Shown here: positions 1-10,332 of the stretch, in pieces
Layout of the letters: each line of letters begins with the position of its first letter
How positions within the stretch are numbered: position 1 is the stretch's first letter
Position numbers and translations under genes: made by a program
The notes under the pieces: model-generated
Databases searched by the model: none
Told to the model about the DNA's origin: nothing
Seen by the model: only the letters and a program-made list of their open reading frames with translations
Source: Proteles cristata cristata
Taxonomy: Eukaryota > Chordata > Mammalia > Carnivora > Hyaenidae
Assembly (NCBI GenBank): GCA_017311185.1
Contig: JAESUZ010003526.1
Span: 992,001 to 1,056,000 of the forward strand
Direction: 5' to 3'
DNA: 64,000 bases

Positions 1-337
1 GGACTCACTGAATCAGCAACTCTGGGGCTGGGCCCCACATTCTGTGTTTTAATTTTTTTTTTTAAGGTTTTTATTTATTTCTAGGAGAGAGAGAGAGACA
101 GCGTGAGCAGGGGAGGGTCAGAGAGAGAGGGAGTCACAGACTGGAACAGGCTCCAGGCTCTGAGCTGGCAGTCAGCACAGAGCCCGACGCGGGGCTCGAA
201 CCCACGAACCGCGAGATCATGACCTAAGCGAAAGTCGGACGCTTAACCGACTAAGCCACCCAGGCACCCCCCACATTCTGTGTTTTAACAATCTCTCCGG
301 TTGATTAAGAGAGACACTCAAGTTTAAGAACCACTGC
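1..337 (+). mobile_element. MER5A-like hAT element, split by a young SINE
   Basis: The left part (ACTGAATCAGCAACTCTGGG) and the right part ending AAGAACCACTG match the 3' half of a MER5-type non-autonomous hAT transposon, whose terminus is GAGAACCACTG. A SINE lies between at 53-270. The 5' half lies outside the window. Confidence 0.65.
53..270 (-). mobile_element. Young felid tRNA-derived SINE, 18-bp perfect duplication
   Basis: Read on the minus strand it has a tRNA-like head with A-box (TGGCTTAGTCGG) and B-box (GGTTCGAGCCC), a CT-rich body, and a TAGAAATAAATAAA-type tail. The duplication CCACATTCTGTGTTTTAA is at 35-52 and 271-288 without mismatch. It belongs to the 'CGACTTTCGCTTAGGTC' subfamily, the least diverged group in the window. 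Confidence 0.95.
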
Positions 338-379
338 TTTTCACATCTGTACACAAGTATGTGCTTAAACAACTGTTTT

Positions 380-575
380 GGGAACATCTGGGTGGCTTAG
401 TCAGTTAAGCGTCTGCCTCTTGATTTTAGCTCAGGTCATGATCTCAGGGTTTGTGAGATCAAGCCCTGTGTTGGGCTCTGTGCTGAGTGTGTGGAGCCTG
501 CTTGGGATTCTCTCTCCCACTCTCTCTGCCTCTCCCAAGTGCACTCTCTCTCTTAAAATAAGTAAACCTCAAACC
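380..575 (+). mobile_element. Carnivore SINE, diverged
   Basis: The head begins CATCTGGGTGGCTTAGTCAG, the body contains GCTCTGTGCTGAG, and the tail is TTAAAATAAGTAAACCTC. Internal decay is marked. Confidence 0.85.
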
Positions 576-589
576 AGAAACAACCATTT

Positions 590-890
590 TAATTCTCTTG
601 GGAAGACAGGTACAGTGACAGCTGATGAGTCATATGGGAAGTCTGTGTCTCACTTTTTGAGGAACTGCCAAGGTGTTCCTCAGAGCAGCTGCGCCATTTC
701 ACATTCCCGCGAGCGATGTGTGAGGGGAACAGCTGCAAAAAGTGGAATGTCAGCAAAGGCTCAGCGTCCTGCGTCTCGGTTGTGCTGTCTACAGGAGGGC
801 CGCGTGGCGGCTGTCTTGGCCTCCCTGGGGCTTCCTTACTGCCTCGCACGGTAAATACATAGCTGCCCTCCATCCTCGGACAGTGCCAGG
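590..890. other. Unassigned upstream flank
   Basis: Moderately GC-rich single-copy-looking DNA. Open frames on both strands overlap here and show no recognisable protein. Confidence 0.5.
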
Positions 891-970
891 GGGTGGGTGG
901 CATTCGCCTATTTACAGATGAGCAAACTGAGGGACGGAGAGAAGTGACTTCTCAGGTCCTGTGGCTAAAC
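890..970 (-). repeat. MIR fragment
   Basis: ATTTACAGATGAGCAAACTG and GACTTCTCAGGTCCTGTGGC correspond to the MIR core in antisense. Confidence 0.55.
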
Positions 971-999
971 ATGATCATGATAATACTTGATATTATCAT

Positions 1000-1390
1000 T
1001 TTACGTATAATGATAAGGAATGTTTTATATATAGTAATGTAATATCATTTATACATTTACAAAATGTATATTCTGTATTTATTTACCAAGGTCTCCCTTA
1101 TATAGTATAGTTTCCTGGGTGCTGAAGTGGGCACTTGCTAACCACTTAGCATGCAGTGGCTCACCTACTCCGTGGCCATCTCATGAGGTAGGTGCTTGGT
1201 CATTCTCGGCTGCAGCCCAGCTCTCTAACTGGGCCTGGCATGTGGCAGGTCCTTGATCAATAATTGTTGAGTGAATGAATGGAGCTGAAGGTCAGTGAGC
1301 AAGGTGGCCAGGGGAGCTATAGGCATCTTGATGTGGACAAGTGATCTTAAAAGCCCAGGAAACATTGACAATCCACTGAACCAATTAAAA
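1000..1390. other. Unassigned upstream flank
   Basis: AT-rich start (repeated ATAATGATAA-like words), then single-copy-looking DNA. I see no gene or named repeat. Confidence 0.4.
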
Positions 1391-2005
1391 AAAAAAAGAA
1401 AGACATTGCTCAGTGTTAGCGAGGATGAGGAGAAATGGACACTCTTCAAGTTTTTGGCAAGAATGTAAATTAGTACAAAATTTCTTGGGGACAACATTTG
1501 AAAAGTGCATACATACCCTTTGACCAACAAGTTTACCTCGAGGAATTTAATGTAAGAAAACACTTGAGCAAAGGTGCAAAGACAGGTTGTGTATATTAGT
1601 GAAAAGTGCTCATGGTGATGCCCTTGACTTAAGTTCATTAATGTGAACTCTATCTGCAGCAGGTTGTTAAGTGGAAAAGGGAGATTTAAAAAATGTCAGG
1701 AGTGGGGCACCTGGGTGGCTTAGTCGGTTAAGCGTCCGACTTTCGCTTAGGTCATGATCTCGCGGTTCGTGGGTTCGAGCCCCGCGTCGGGCTCTGTGCT
1801 GACTGCCAGCTCAGAGCCTGGAGCCTGTTTCAGTCTGTGACTCCCTCTCTCTGACCCTCCGCTGCTCGCGCTGTCTCTCTCTCTCCTAGAAATAAATAAA
1901 ACATTAAAAAAAAAAAAAAGGAGTGATCATCTGTCCATGGTGAGATAATGGTAAATACCTTTTTACTTTTTTTCTCTTTGTGTTTGGATTTTTTTACATG
2001 TAAAT
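1390..2005 (+). mobile_element. Old LINE-1 3' end remnant split by a SINE
   Basis: TTAGCGAGGATGAGGAGAAA, AGAATGTAAATTAGTACAA and CATACCCTTTGACCAACAAG are typical L1M 3'-end blocks. A young SINE (1704-1917) separates them from a T-rich terminal part. Confidence 0.6.
1704..1917 (+). mobile_element. Young felid SINE (Fc-type)
   Basis: A full-length copy of the CGACTTTCGCTTAGGTC subfamily with a short direct repeat AGGAGTG on either side, ending in an A-run. Confidence 0.93.
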
Positions 2006-2007
2006 AT

Positions 2008-2284
2008 TTTTTTTTTTTTTACAAATAGTTTGTTGTCAAATTAGTTTCCACATAACACTAGTGCTCATCCCCACAAGTGTCCTCCTCCATGCCCATTCCC
2101 CCTCCCCCCCACATCCATCAGTCCTCAGTTTTTGTCAGCATTCAAGAGTCTCTCATGGTTTGCCTCTCTCCCTTTCCCCCACCATTTCCCCCCTTCTTCT
2201 CCCCTTGTTCCTCCGTCAAGTTCCTCCTAATCCTCCTATACGTGCAAACATATGATATTTGTCCTTCTCTGCCTTACATGTAAA
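2008..2284 (-). mobile_element. LINE-1 3' UTR fragment (same family as the 53-57 kb element)
   Basis: From a T-run it reads TTTGTTGTCAAATTAGTTTCC, TCATCCCCACAAGTGTCC, AAGAGTCTCTCATGGTTTGC and CAAGTTCCTCCTAATCCTCC, nearly the same as 53455-53715. It is a severely 5'-truncated insertion. Confidence 0.85.
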
Positions 2285-2305
2285 TATTAATAGTCATGAA
2301 AGACA

Positions 2306-2507
2306 GGGGTGCCTGGGTGGCTCAATTGGGTAAGTGACTGACTTCAGCTCAGGTCATGATCTCACGTTTGTGAGTTCGAGCCCCGTGGCGGGCTCTGTGC
2401 TGACAGCTTTGAGCCTGGAGTATTCTTTGGATTCTGTGTCTCCCTCTCTCTCTGCCCCTGCCCTGTTCATGTTCTGTCTGTCTGTCTCTCTCAAAAATAA
2501 ACATTAA
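2306..2507 (+). mobile_element. Carnivore SINE, older, host of a nested SINE
   Basis: A full-length older copy. Its tail (AAAAATAAACATTAAA) is the landing site of the next SINE. Confidence 0.9.
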
Positions 2508-2728
2508 AGGGGCGCCTGGGTGGCTTAGTCGGTTAAGCATCCGACTTTCGCTTAGGTCATGATCTCGCGTTCGTGGGTTCGAGCCCCGCGTCGGGCTCTG
2601 TGCTGACTGCCAGCTCAGAGCCTGGAGCCTGTTTCAGTCTGTGACTCCCTCTCTCTCTGACCCTCCCCTGCTCATGCTCTCTCTCTCTCTCTCTCTCCTA
2701 GAAACAAATTTAAAAAAAAAACATTAAA
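2508..2728 (+). mobile_element. Young felid SINE nested in the tail of another
   Basis: Inserted in the tail of the preceding copy; the host tail AAATAAACATTAAA is repeated after it near 2732-2747. The CT repeat is expanded. Confidence 0.92.
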
Positions 2729-3039
2729 AAAAATAAACATTAAAAAATTTAATCATTTAAGACAATGAAGTTTTTTTCATTCTTGCGGGGGAGAGGGGAC
2801 TAGAAAAAGGAGAATATCCAGAGGATGAGGGAAAGGGCTCAATGATGGAAACTTACAAAGTCCCCTTGACTAGCGAGCAGGCTGCTGGTCCCTGCTGCCA
2901 TCCTCCTTCACTTAGAGAAGAAACAAAGCCATCGATTCCTGATGCAAGCGAGGAAGGGCAGCCCCGAAACAGCTTCCTCTGGGCGCCTCTTAGTCCTGGA
3001 CCCCATGGAAAAGTTATTCCCCACCCAGAATCCCCATAC

Positions 3040-3165
3040 AGCCGCTAATCTTAGTACCCATTTTTCAGGCGAGCAAACTAAAGCTCAGAGAGGTGCCCTC
3101 GCCTCTCTGTCAGGGATCATCACTGCAACGAGGGGGCAGGAGGCAGACCCTAGTTTTAGTTACTG
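3040..3165 (-). repeat. MIR fragment
   Basis: CATTTTTCAGGCGAGCAAACT and AGCTCAGAGAGGTG match the antisense MIR core. Confidence 0.6.
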
Positions 3166-3504
3166 ACAGTCAAGCCCCTGAGTTTTCATTTCATGTATTT
3201 GGAGGAGAAGTCTGTGTTCCCTGCTGTACCACTCTGCTGAAAATCTTCAAAACGATAGCAAAGATTCTCTTCCTTTAAAAAAAAAAGTTTGAGGGGGAAC
3301 GTCTTAGGCGTGGGTGTCTTGATTCATATTTTACGAGCAGCAGTTTGACCCTGAATGTGGTCAAAGACGTGATACAGGCAAGCAAGCCAATCACTTCCGA
3401 AATACATATGGTTTCTTTAAACCTCAACTGTGCAAAGGATTATCAAGGCTTAGCAATAGACTAATCCAAAACTGCATTAAGGTGGAAATGACCACAGTCT
3501 TTAA

Positions 3505-3532
3505 TTTTTGTTTTTAATGCTTATTTATTTTT

Positions 3533-3567
<35 letters not shown>

Positions 3568-3729
3568 AGTGGGGGAGGGGCAGAGAGAGAGGGAGACACA
3601 GATCTGAAGCAGGCTCCAGGCTCTGAGCTTTCAGCGTAGAGCCTGATGTGGGGCTTGAACCCATGAACCGCAAAATCATGACCCAAGCTGAAGTCCAGCG
3701 CTTAACCAAGTGAGCCACCCAGGTACCCT
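3505..3729 (-). mobile_element. Carnivore SINE
   Basis: Flanked by GACCACAGTCTTTAA (3490-3504) and GACCATGGTCTTTAA (3730-3744), a 15-bp duplication with two mismatches. Confidence 0.93.
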
Positions 3730-3759
3730 GACCATGGTCTTTAAATTCTGGCTGTGCTC

Positions 3760-4140
3760 CTTTCTCTCTCGTTACCCACAGCTGTGTAACAAGACACCTC
3801 CAAACTCACTGACTTAATTCAAAAGCTGATTATTACCTCTCAATGTTCTGTGGTTGGATTGGGCTCAGCCAGGTGATTCTCACTCGAGGGTCTCTTATAC
3901 AATTGCAGTCAGGTGATGACTGGGGCGGAAGTATCTGGTAGGTGGTCTGGGCCAGGTGTCTACCACAGCTCACTCACATGGCCTATACCCCAAGGATAAT
4001 GAGAATGGGAGAGGAGACATCAGCCCCAGGAATTTCAAGAGTCTTTGGAAAATGGAAGGCAGATGGACATCCAGTATAGCAGAACAATAGAAACTAGAAG
4101 CTAAGTGCCTGCAATGAGGGCAAGAGAAACTAGCCATTTC
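3760..4140 (+). repeat. Ancient interspersed repeat, family not named
   Basis: CTGTGTAACAAGACACCTCC, TGTTCTGTGGTTGGATTGGG and AGCTCACTCACATGGCC recur widely in mammalian genomes as an old repeat; I cannot assign it to a family from memory with confidence. Confidence 0.5.
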
Positions 4141-4309
4141 ACTATGTGAAGCAGTGCTATGTGGGAGCAAGCCATACTGGCTCAGGAAAGCCGATCTGTA
4201 AAACTTTCAGAACATTCTGTGTTGTGCAAATACTATATGATTCTGTAATATTGCCCACCTCCTTTCTACCAAGGGGCTACATCTCAGGTCACCCATTTTA
4301 CATACATTT

Positions 4310-4740
4310 TTCGAGTACCGTACTTGTGTTAGATGCTGTTCTGGGTACTGGGAAAAAGTGGTCAGCAGAAGAGACAAGGGGGCCTGCCTGCATAGGGCTT
4401 ACCGTCTATGGGGCCTAGGGTAGGAGTATTTATGAAACAATCATTCAAGTAAATACATGATTAGCAAGAATTGGCAATCAGGATAAGCTTAAAGAAGGAA
4501 AAGTATATGAAGTGGGTTTTTTGGGGGGGTTCTGTTTGGGGAAGGCTTGAAAATGGCTGTCGTGTTGAGGTGCAGTTTAAGTAGGAGTCACTGGGGGAGA
4601 GGATTGCAGGAGGAAGTGCCTTCCTGGAGGCAGGAACAGCATGCGCAAAGGCCCTATAGTGCAGAGACGGAGGACCAGGCTGGTGAGAAAAAACAGTAAG
4701 TAAGCAGCGGGAGAACACGCAGGCCCTTGCGAATGATACA
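4310..4740 (+). repeat. L2-like repeat
   Basis: GTACTTGTGTTAGATGCTGTTC, GGGCTTACCGTCTATGG and AACAGCATGCGCAAAGGCCC follow the order of the old L2-type repeat; similar blocks recur at 16.8-17.4 kb. Confidence 0.5.
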
Positions 4741-4898
4741 AACCCAATCAACGCTGGCTTCAGAGGGTGGAGGGGAGAAACTTACCGGTGCCCATCAATG
4801 AAAAGTTCAGGGAACTACTGACTTCAGGTTCGGTCTCAACTCCACTGGGGCCGTCTATATGGCTCCCTTCTCTTCCTCTATCAGCATTTTCCCCTGGT

Positions 4899-5110
4899 GG
4901 TATCCTGACAACCAGATCCCTGGATCCCCCTCTAGGTATCCTGACAACCAGAGCTAGAGAGCCAGCCGCAGGCCACAGTTCCCCATGCGGCTCCAGCTTG
5001 TGTCTCCTGGGCTCCCATTGGCTCAGCGGCTTAGCCTTGGAGCCAATCAGTGAGCTAAGAGGGATGAGCTGTCCTGATTGGCCCGATCCATTCGCACGGC
5101 AACACGTGAC
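4899..5110. promoter_or_regulatory. CCAAT-box cluster with E-box and tandem 18-mer, upstream of PRPSAP2
   Basis: Three NF-Y-type CCAAT pentamers lie within 65 bp: ATTGG at 5017-5021, CCAAT at 5043-5047 and ATTGG at 5077-5081. A palindromic E-box CACGTG is at 5103-5108. Just upstream, GGTATCCTGACAACCAGA occurs twice (4899-4916 and 4935-4952). Such spacing is typical of promoters and of some LTRs. It is 1.5 kb upstream of the CpG island and could be an alternative promoter, an enhancer or an LTR remnant. Open frames on both strands across 4760-5324 show no recognisable protein. Confidence 0.45.
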
Positions 5111-5469
5111 GAGAAGGGTGGATCCAAGCTGCTGGTCGAAGCAGGCTGGTGAGGTCGGGCAAGGGTTAGATCCCGAAACCCAACGGCCGTCCACTGGAGG
5201 AGGATTCAGTTTTGTCGTGCGAATGTACGCCATTCACAAGTGGGCTCATGGGCCTCGCCCTTTGCAAGAAGTATGTCCCTGTAAAGTTGTCAAGCAATGG
5301 AAATGTCTTAACGCCATTTCATGAAGTATCACCCAATTTAAGACTCATAAATTGACATGCTTGTATTCCCCAATTGTAAAATAAGAGGCTGGCTGCTTCC
5401 AGCTAGCTGCCCAACCTTTGATGAATGATTTCACGCTTTATGCTTGTGGAAAATCCAAAGAATTGGAGA

Positions 5470-5725
5470 TGCAGTGTGGTATACGGATGAGCATAATGCA
5501 GAATTCGGTGCCAGGCCTCCTGGATTGCAGGTCATGTCCACCTAGTTGCTTGCCAAGTCAAGTCATTCAGTGTGGGTGTTTCAGTTCCCACAGTATTAAA
5601 ATGGATAAAACAATAATGTCTACTTCATACTCTTGTGAGGATTAAATAAATTATGGTTAATATATGGTAAGCACTTAAGAGGACTGGTCTGACACACGAT
5701 AAGGGCTACATACGTATTCGCTTCT
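5470..5725 (+). repeat. MIR element
   Basis: GCAGTGTGGTATACGG, CAGTATTAAAATGGATAAAAC and CTTGTGAGGATTAAATAA follow the MIR order. Confidence 0.7.
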
Positions 5726-5862
5726 TTTTTTTGGGGTGGGGTGGGGTGGGGGTAGGTTTCACTCCCAGCGAGGAGTCCAATGTAGGGCTTGAATTCAGAT
5801 CCAGACGTGAGCTGAGAGCAAGAGTCAGACACTTCATCGACTGAACCACTCAAGTGCCCCTG
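5725..5862 (-). mobile_element. Old carnivore SINE (short, no CT body)
   Basis: A tRNA-like head without the polypyrimidine body, ending CACTCAAGTGCCCC. The preceding GGGGTGGGGTGGGGTGGGGG (5733-5752) could form a G-quadruplex. Confidence 0.75.
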
Positions 5863-5985
5863 CATTTGCTATTATGTTATCTTTAAAATTAAAATAAAAC
5901 ATATAAATATAGTTATATTTAGATTATAAAGAATTCAGGCAATGGATACCAAAAACACCAGTTCCTCTACAATGAAAGAAGAAAG

Positions 5986-6141
5986 GTTGGGACACCTGGG
6001 TGGCTCAGTCAGTTACGCCACCGACTTCAGCTCAGGTCTTGATCTCACAAGCCCTGCATCCAGCTCTCAGCTGTCAGCAAGGAGCCTGCTTCGGATCCTC
6101 TGTCTCTCTCTCTCTACAAAATAAAAATAAACATTTAAAAG
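5986..6141 (+). mobile_element. Carnivore SINE, internally deleted
   Basis: Head GACACCTGGGTGGCTCAGTC; the segment around the B-box is deleted, and the tail is AAATAAAAATAAACATTTAAAA. Confidence 0.85.
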
Positions 6142-6164
6142 ATACAAAAGAAGAACGGTCAACA

Positions 6165-6405
6165 AAGGAAATAATGATACAAACTGAGCGATTACTATAT
6201 GGCAGGAACTGAGCTAAAAAGCCCTGTAGTAGTTTTCTCACTTAATTCTCATAACCCTATGAGACGGATGCTACTATCATTTTCATTTTTCGTATGAGGA
6301 AACTGAGGCACAGAGAGGTGAAGTGACTTTGCCCAAGGTTACAAGCCACCAAAGACTCGAACCCAGACATTTGTAATTCCACACATTCGCTTTCTCAGCC
6401 ACCGC
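6165..6405 (-). repeat. MIR element at the edge of the CpG island
   Basis: TTCTCATAACCCTATGAGA, ATGAGGAAACTGAGGCACAG and AAGTGACTTTGCCCAAGGTT are near-consensus antisense MIR. Confidence 0.85.
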
Positions 6406-6417
6406 ATCCCCAGGTAC

Positions 6418-7078
6418 CAAAGAGGCTCAGCCGCGTCCACCTCCCCGCCCCTCTTGCCAGCAAGGCTCCCTCTCTCCAGCCCGCACCCGCGGGTCCCCTT
6501 CCCCGCCCCGCCCCTCGGGTGGGCCCCGCCCACGGCCCCCGGGCCAGGTGCCTCCGCAATCCCTGCTCCCGGCCCCGCCCTCTGCCCCGCCCACCGGCCT
6601 CGCAGTCGCCGCGGACGCCGTTCTTGCGCATGGAGTCGCCATTTTGCTCCTAGAGAAGCCGCCTGGGGAGCCGGCGCTTTCTTCCTTCGGCAGCCGAGGC
6701 TGCGGCGGGGCCGGGGCTGGGGTCGGGGCCAGGTAGGCGGGCGGGAGCCAGCGACGAGTGGCGGCGCGGACCACCGGGCTCCGGCCGTGCGGGGCGCAGG
6801 TGCAAGGGGCGGGGAGCCCCGCGGCGCCTGCTGGCGGACGGGTCGCGCGGTCCCAGGGCGGCGTCTGGGGGGGGGTACGGCGGGGCGACCCCGCAGCCGC
6901 CCCTCCTCCCCCTCCCTCCTGTTCCTCGCGGGGCCCGCGGGGCTCCGGCCCGGCGTGCGGCCCCGGGGTGACCCCGCCCCGGGCGCCGTCGGGAGTCGAG
7001 CCCGAATTACGGGACAGGCGGCTCAGAAAACGAGCCTCCAGCCCAGCCATCTCCGGCCCCTGGTGTGACACAGCCCGA
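6418..7078 (+). promoter_or_regulatory. PRPSAP2: CpG-island promoter of PRPSAP2
   Basis: This is the only long, dense CpG island in the window. It contains tandem GC boxes (CCCCGCCCCGCCCC at 6501-6514, more CCCCGCCC cores near 6570-6595), an NRF1-like TTGCGCATGG at 6624-6633 and a YY1-like GTCGCCATTTTG at 6635-6646. No TATA box is evident. A TATA-less promoter with GC boxes and a YY1 site close to the start is typical of housekeeping genes, which fits PRPSAP2. Transcription probably starts around 6,590-6,650; the exact start cannot be read from sequence. The long open frames on both strands here follow from GC richness and are not genes. Confidence 0.85.
6600..6732 (+). other. PRPSAP2: PRPSAP2 exon 1 (non-coding, predicted)
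   Basis: A good 5' splice site, CCAG|GTAGGC, lies at 6732/6733 just downstream of the YY1/NRF1-like sites. No coding homology is present, so this would be a wholly 5'-UTR exon joined to exon 2 at 11,858 across an intron of about 5.1 kb. The 5' boundary is a guess based on promoter motifs. Other donors in the island could be used. Confidence 0.55.
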
Positions 7079-7914
7079 TTCTAAGTTGACTGGCCATGCT
7101 GGTCGCAGACATTCCTGTTCTTCTCTCACTCGTTATTTTTTATCGCACCCAGAACTCACCCAGCAGAGGTTGAGGGAGGACCTCGATGTAATTTTTAGGT
7201 ACTTTAGATATTTTTAGATATTTTACTTTAAAATGTTTTTCCCCCCGCATATTACATTGATGCTAAGGATTTTGGGTCTTTAGCTTTTATAAAGAATAAG
7301 GAAATGCGGAATGGGGAATTGGGGCACGAAGAAGTGTGATTTCTAATGTTTAAAAGATTTAAATGAGCTAATAAAAATAATTCACCCACGTTATTGAACT
7401 CCGCCAAATCCTACCCTTCTTCCTGCCCGTGTTCCTATCTTGACCCGTCTATACCATGATTACCCAGTTTTGATTGGAGGTGACGAAATTCTGCTCTTAC
7501 TCACTTAACATAAGCACTCTGCAAAGTCCTGATATTTGCCTGGTCTATTATGTTGACTATATATTTATGAATTTTACTTACTTGCCCCATTATGGATCTT
7601 TTCTGTATGTTCAGTGTTGCTCTTAAAGAAATTCTTGCAGTGACCATTATTGAGCATATAGGGCTTGTTCTTTTCTTTCCCTGGTACAAATGACCAAAAG
7701 GGGAAATACTGAAAGTTATGTGTTGCGTTCTTTCTTTAACACTTGATATAAATTGTATTCCAAACAAAGCACGTTTACTCTAGCCATTATTCAAAATCTG
7801 GGTATTTGTCTGATTCTGCTCACTGCGATGCTAAATTCAGTAGGGGAGTTACCATCATTTTCTGTGCTGTTGGTAAAACTGTCTGCTAGAAGTCAGACTG
7901 AAACTCAGCTAATG
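7079..7914. other. Intron 1, unassigned
   Basis: AT-rich sequence following the CpG island, with no repeat or exon recognised. Confidence 0.5.
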
Positions 7915-8070
7915 TCAGCTGCTTAGAGGCGGTGCAGCCTTGAGCACATTTCATCTCACGGCCTCATTTCCTCGTGTGTAAAATGGGTCCACTTCTAGTA
8001 CATGCTTTATTGACTTGCTGTAAGAATTCAGAGCACTCAGAAAACGGTGCTAGCCGTAAGAAAACAGGCT
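7915..8070 (+). repeat. MIR element
   Basis: CCTCATTTCCTCGTGTGTAAA, ATGGGTCCACTTCTAG and GTAAGAATTCAGAGCACTCAG resemble the MIR 3' part. Confidence 0.65.
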
Positions 8071-8289
8071 GATGGAGAGATGGGCGAAGAGCCTGGGATC
8101 ACAGAGACTCGGAAGATTAATCCGGCTTAGGTTTTGCTCTACTAATTCTCTTTGGTACTGATATAAAAAGCAATTGTTTTTGAGCGAGGTACTTCAGCAA
8201 TAAAAATAATAATGGTTTGCACTTTACGATGCCTTTTAGTAGGCAGACTACTTTGAATTCCGTTTAATTGTTGCCAGTCCGTGAGATCA

Positions 8290-8440
8290 GGCTTGATTCA
8301 GCAACTGTTTGTTACTTGGTAAACACTGTTGCGCCCCTATGTGCCAGGTACTAGACCCTGGATATACAGCAGAGAATATAATGGTGCAAAAAAAAAAAAA
8401 TCTCTGCTGTCCTGGACCTTGGATTCTGGTGATGGAAGCT
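8290..8440 (+). repeat. L2-like repeat
   Basis: GCCCCTATGTGCCAGGTACTA and GATATACAGCAGAGAATA are L2-type 3'-end blocks, with an A-run at 8388-8400. Confidence 0.5.
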
Positions 8441-8559
8441 GATCCTACCGAGCATCTATCTGTGTTGTCAGGAAGGGAAGCGTGCATGCCCGGGCTAGGC
8501 CAAGGGACCTACCCAAGAATGGGCAGCTAGTAACCATGAAAAGCAAACCCAGGATTTCA

Positions 8560-9740
8560 CACTCTTACTCCAACGTCTTTAGATAGGAGGTGCTTGTAGA
8601 GTGGACGTTTTGGAGGGAACGCATCACACTTTTAGAGGCGGCAAGCCTTCCTCCTCTGAAATGTGGAAGAATGGTTTTGAAATGACCGCAGACAACATCC
8701 AAAGCAAGTGGTCTTTTCAGTGTGGATTCATTCAGGAGACATTAACAGATTGCCCAGTCTCGTTCAGAGAAGGGTAGGATTTGCTTCTTGTAGGGTACTG
8801 AGGGTCATGGAGAAGGATGTGTTTTCATACGTATTTATAAATAATTCTCACACATGCTGGGGTACATTTAGGATAAATGTAAAGCAACTGTAGTTTACAG
8901 GGTTGGGGGAGAGAGGATGGGAGTGTTCTCTCCGCTTTCCATTTCACACTGAAGCTTTGTGCTAATGAGCCTTCTGCCAGGCCCCATCCTGGTGATTATG
9001 TTTCTGAGGATAATCTCTAAAACTCACTTTTTTGAAGCTTGGTAAAGAGCACAACTGGAATTTCCAATAGGAGAGCCCAAGGCAGCAGCGGCCCTTAAGT
9101 TGGAACATCTTGTGCAGTGAGTAGGCACAGAGGATGACCGTTGATGACCGTTTCCAAATGGATGTCTCTGTGGCGGTGCCGTTTTGATAGTGGTGTCAGG
9201 TTAGGTTTTGATGATACAATCCTGGTATCCAAAGACTGGGACTTAAGAGACCACAGTCAGTGGTGAAGGGCATTTAAACTGTAACCAATAAGGAAAGGCT
9301 CCAGGAAGCCTCCCAGGGATGATACAGAGGCGAGGGAGCCATCTTGAGATGGTCTAGCACTGCTCTGTGGCAAAAGAATTTGATGTTTCCTGTAAATTAC
9401 CAAGGAAAGGACAAAAACCAGGAGGTGGTGAGGGCAGGGAGAGACTTTAGCCTGTTCTAAGGAAGACTTTGGAATGGATGGGCCCTCAGGATGTGGGCCT
9501 TGAGCTTTGGAGCTCTTCGGGCACCTGGAGTGGTTCCTTGGCAGGAGTCGTGTAGATGGGCCCCTTCACCTCTCAGAGCCCTTTCTCCCCTCGGGTGCTT
9601 TTGTTCTGAGTGTCCCAGGTCCTCTCAAGAACACTGTGGTACCTTAAGAAACTGCTTCTTTGACGTTTGGGGGATGTAACAAGATGGCCAGCATATACCT
9701 GTTACCGCACTTGTGCAGCAGAAAACCAAAGCCCTGAAAG
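8560..9740. other. Intron 1, unassigned
   Basis: About 1.2 kb without a recognised repeat. The open frame at 9491-9679 has no familiar motif. It may include conserved intronic elements, but nothing is readable from sequence alone. Confidence 0.4.
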
Positions 9741-9744
9741 TGGA

Positions 9745-9945
9745 CTCCTCTGTAGCTAGCTTCCATTTACCAAGCAGATCCTCTGTATGGGACACTGTGT
9801 TAAGTGCTGTACAGAAGTTAATTTTACAGCGACCCTGTAAGGTCGGTCACCTTACCCTGAGGCTAAGAGAGGTTCATTCCTATGGGGCCTCTCAGTGAGT
9901 TGAGGCAAGATGCAAATGTGATCTTGACTCCAAAACCTATATGTA
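9745..9945 (-). repeat. MIR element
   Basis: CACTGTGTTAAGTGCTGTACA, ACAGCGACCCTGTAAGGT and GAGGCTAAGAGAGGTTCATT fit antisense MIR. Confidence 0.6.
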
Positions 9946-10134
9946 TAACTACAGGAGAATGAGTTCTTTGTTGTTTCTGTTTCCAGACCTGTACCATCTC
10001 TTCCTAGACACAGACATACATGGGTTGAGAGATGGTGTTGGAAGAGACTTAAGATCTCTTCCAACTTTAAGTGTTGATGATTAAATATATTCTTTTTTTC
10101 GTTTATACCACCCACTCTGGCCCACACTGCCATA

Positions 10135-10332
10135 AAGCAGGTGTCAGCCGACTTTCTGTAGAGGCCCAGGTGATCAGTGTTTCCAGCTCTATGGCCTGTA
10201 CTCAACTCTATCGTGTCCATAGACGGTTTGTAGGTAGCGGGCGTGGCTGTGTTCCAGCAGTTTTATGTACAGACCGAGCATATGGAGGCACCTGGTTTGG
10301 CCTGTGGGCTGTAGTTGGCTGATGCCTGCTCC
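10135..10332 (+). mobile_element. Non-autonomous hAT-type DNA transposon (intron 1)
   Basis: Imperfect terminal inverted repeats CAGGTGTCAGCCGAC (10138) and AGTTGGCTGATGCCTG (10313) bound a body with CTACTCAACTC-like, GCGTGGCTGTGTTCCA and GGCCTGTGGGCTGTAG blocks. Family naming is left open. Confidence 0.7.

Noticed and set aside
1704..1800. tRNA-like sequence with A- and B-box, as in many other places in the window.
   Set aside because: These are heads of tRNA-derived SINEs with CT-rich bodies and A-rich tails, not tRNA genes; a folding acceptor stem and correct 3' end are absent.
3530..3560. Short regularly repeated GA units considered as an array.
   Set aside because: They are the polypurine bodies of SINEs; no CRISPR-like repeat-spacer structure exists, nor is it expected in a mammalian genome.
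4760..5324. Opposing open frames of 157 and 185 codons upstream of PRPSAP2.
   Set aside because: No recognisable motif or splice structure; one is the complement of the other, and the region carries promoter-like motifs instead.
6339..7084. Several long overlapping open frames on both strands in the CpG island (up to 214 codons).
   Set aside because: Low stop-codon frequency in GC-rich DNA explains them; compositions are Arg/Gly/Pro/Ala-rich with no domain, and the region behaves as a promoter and 5' UTR.
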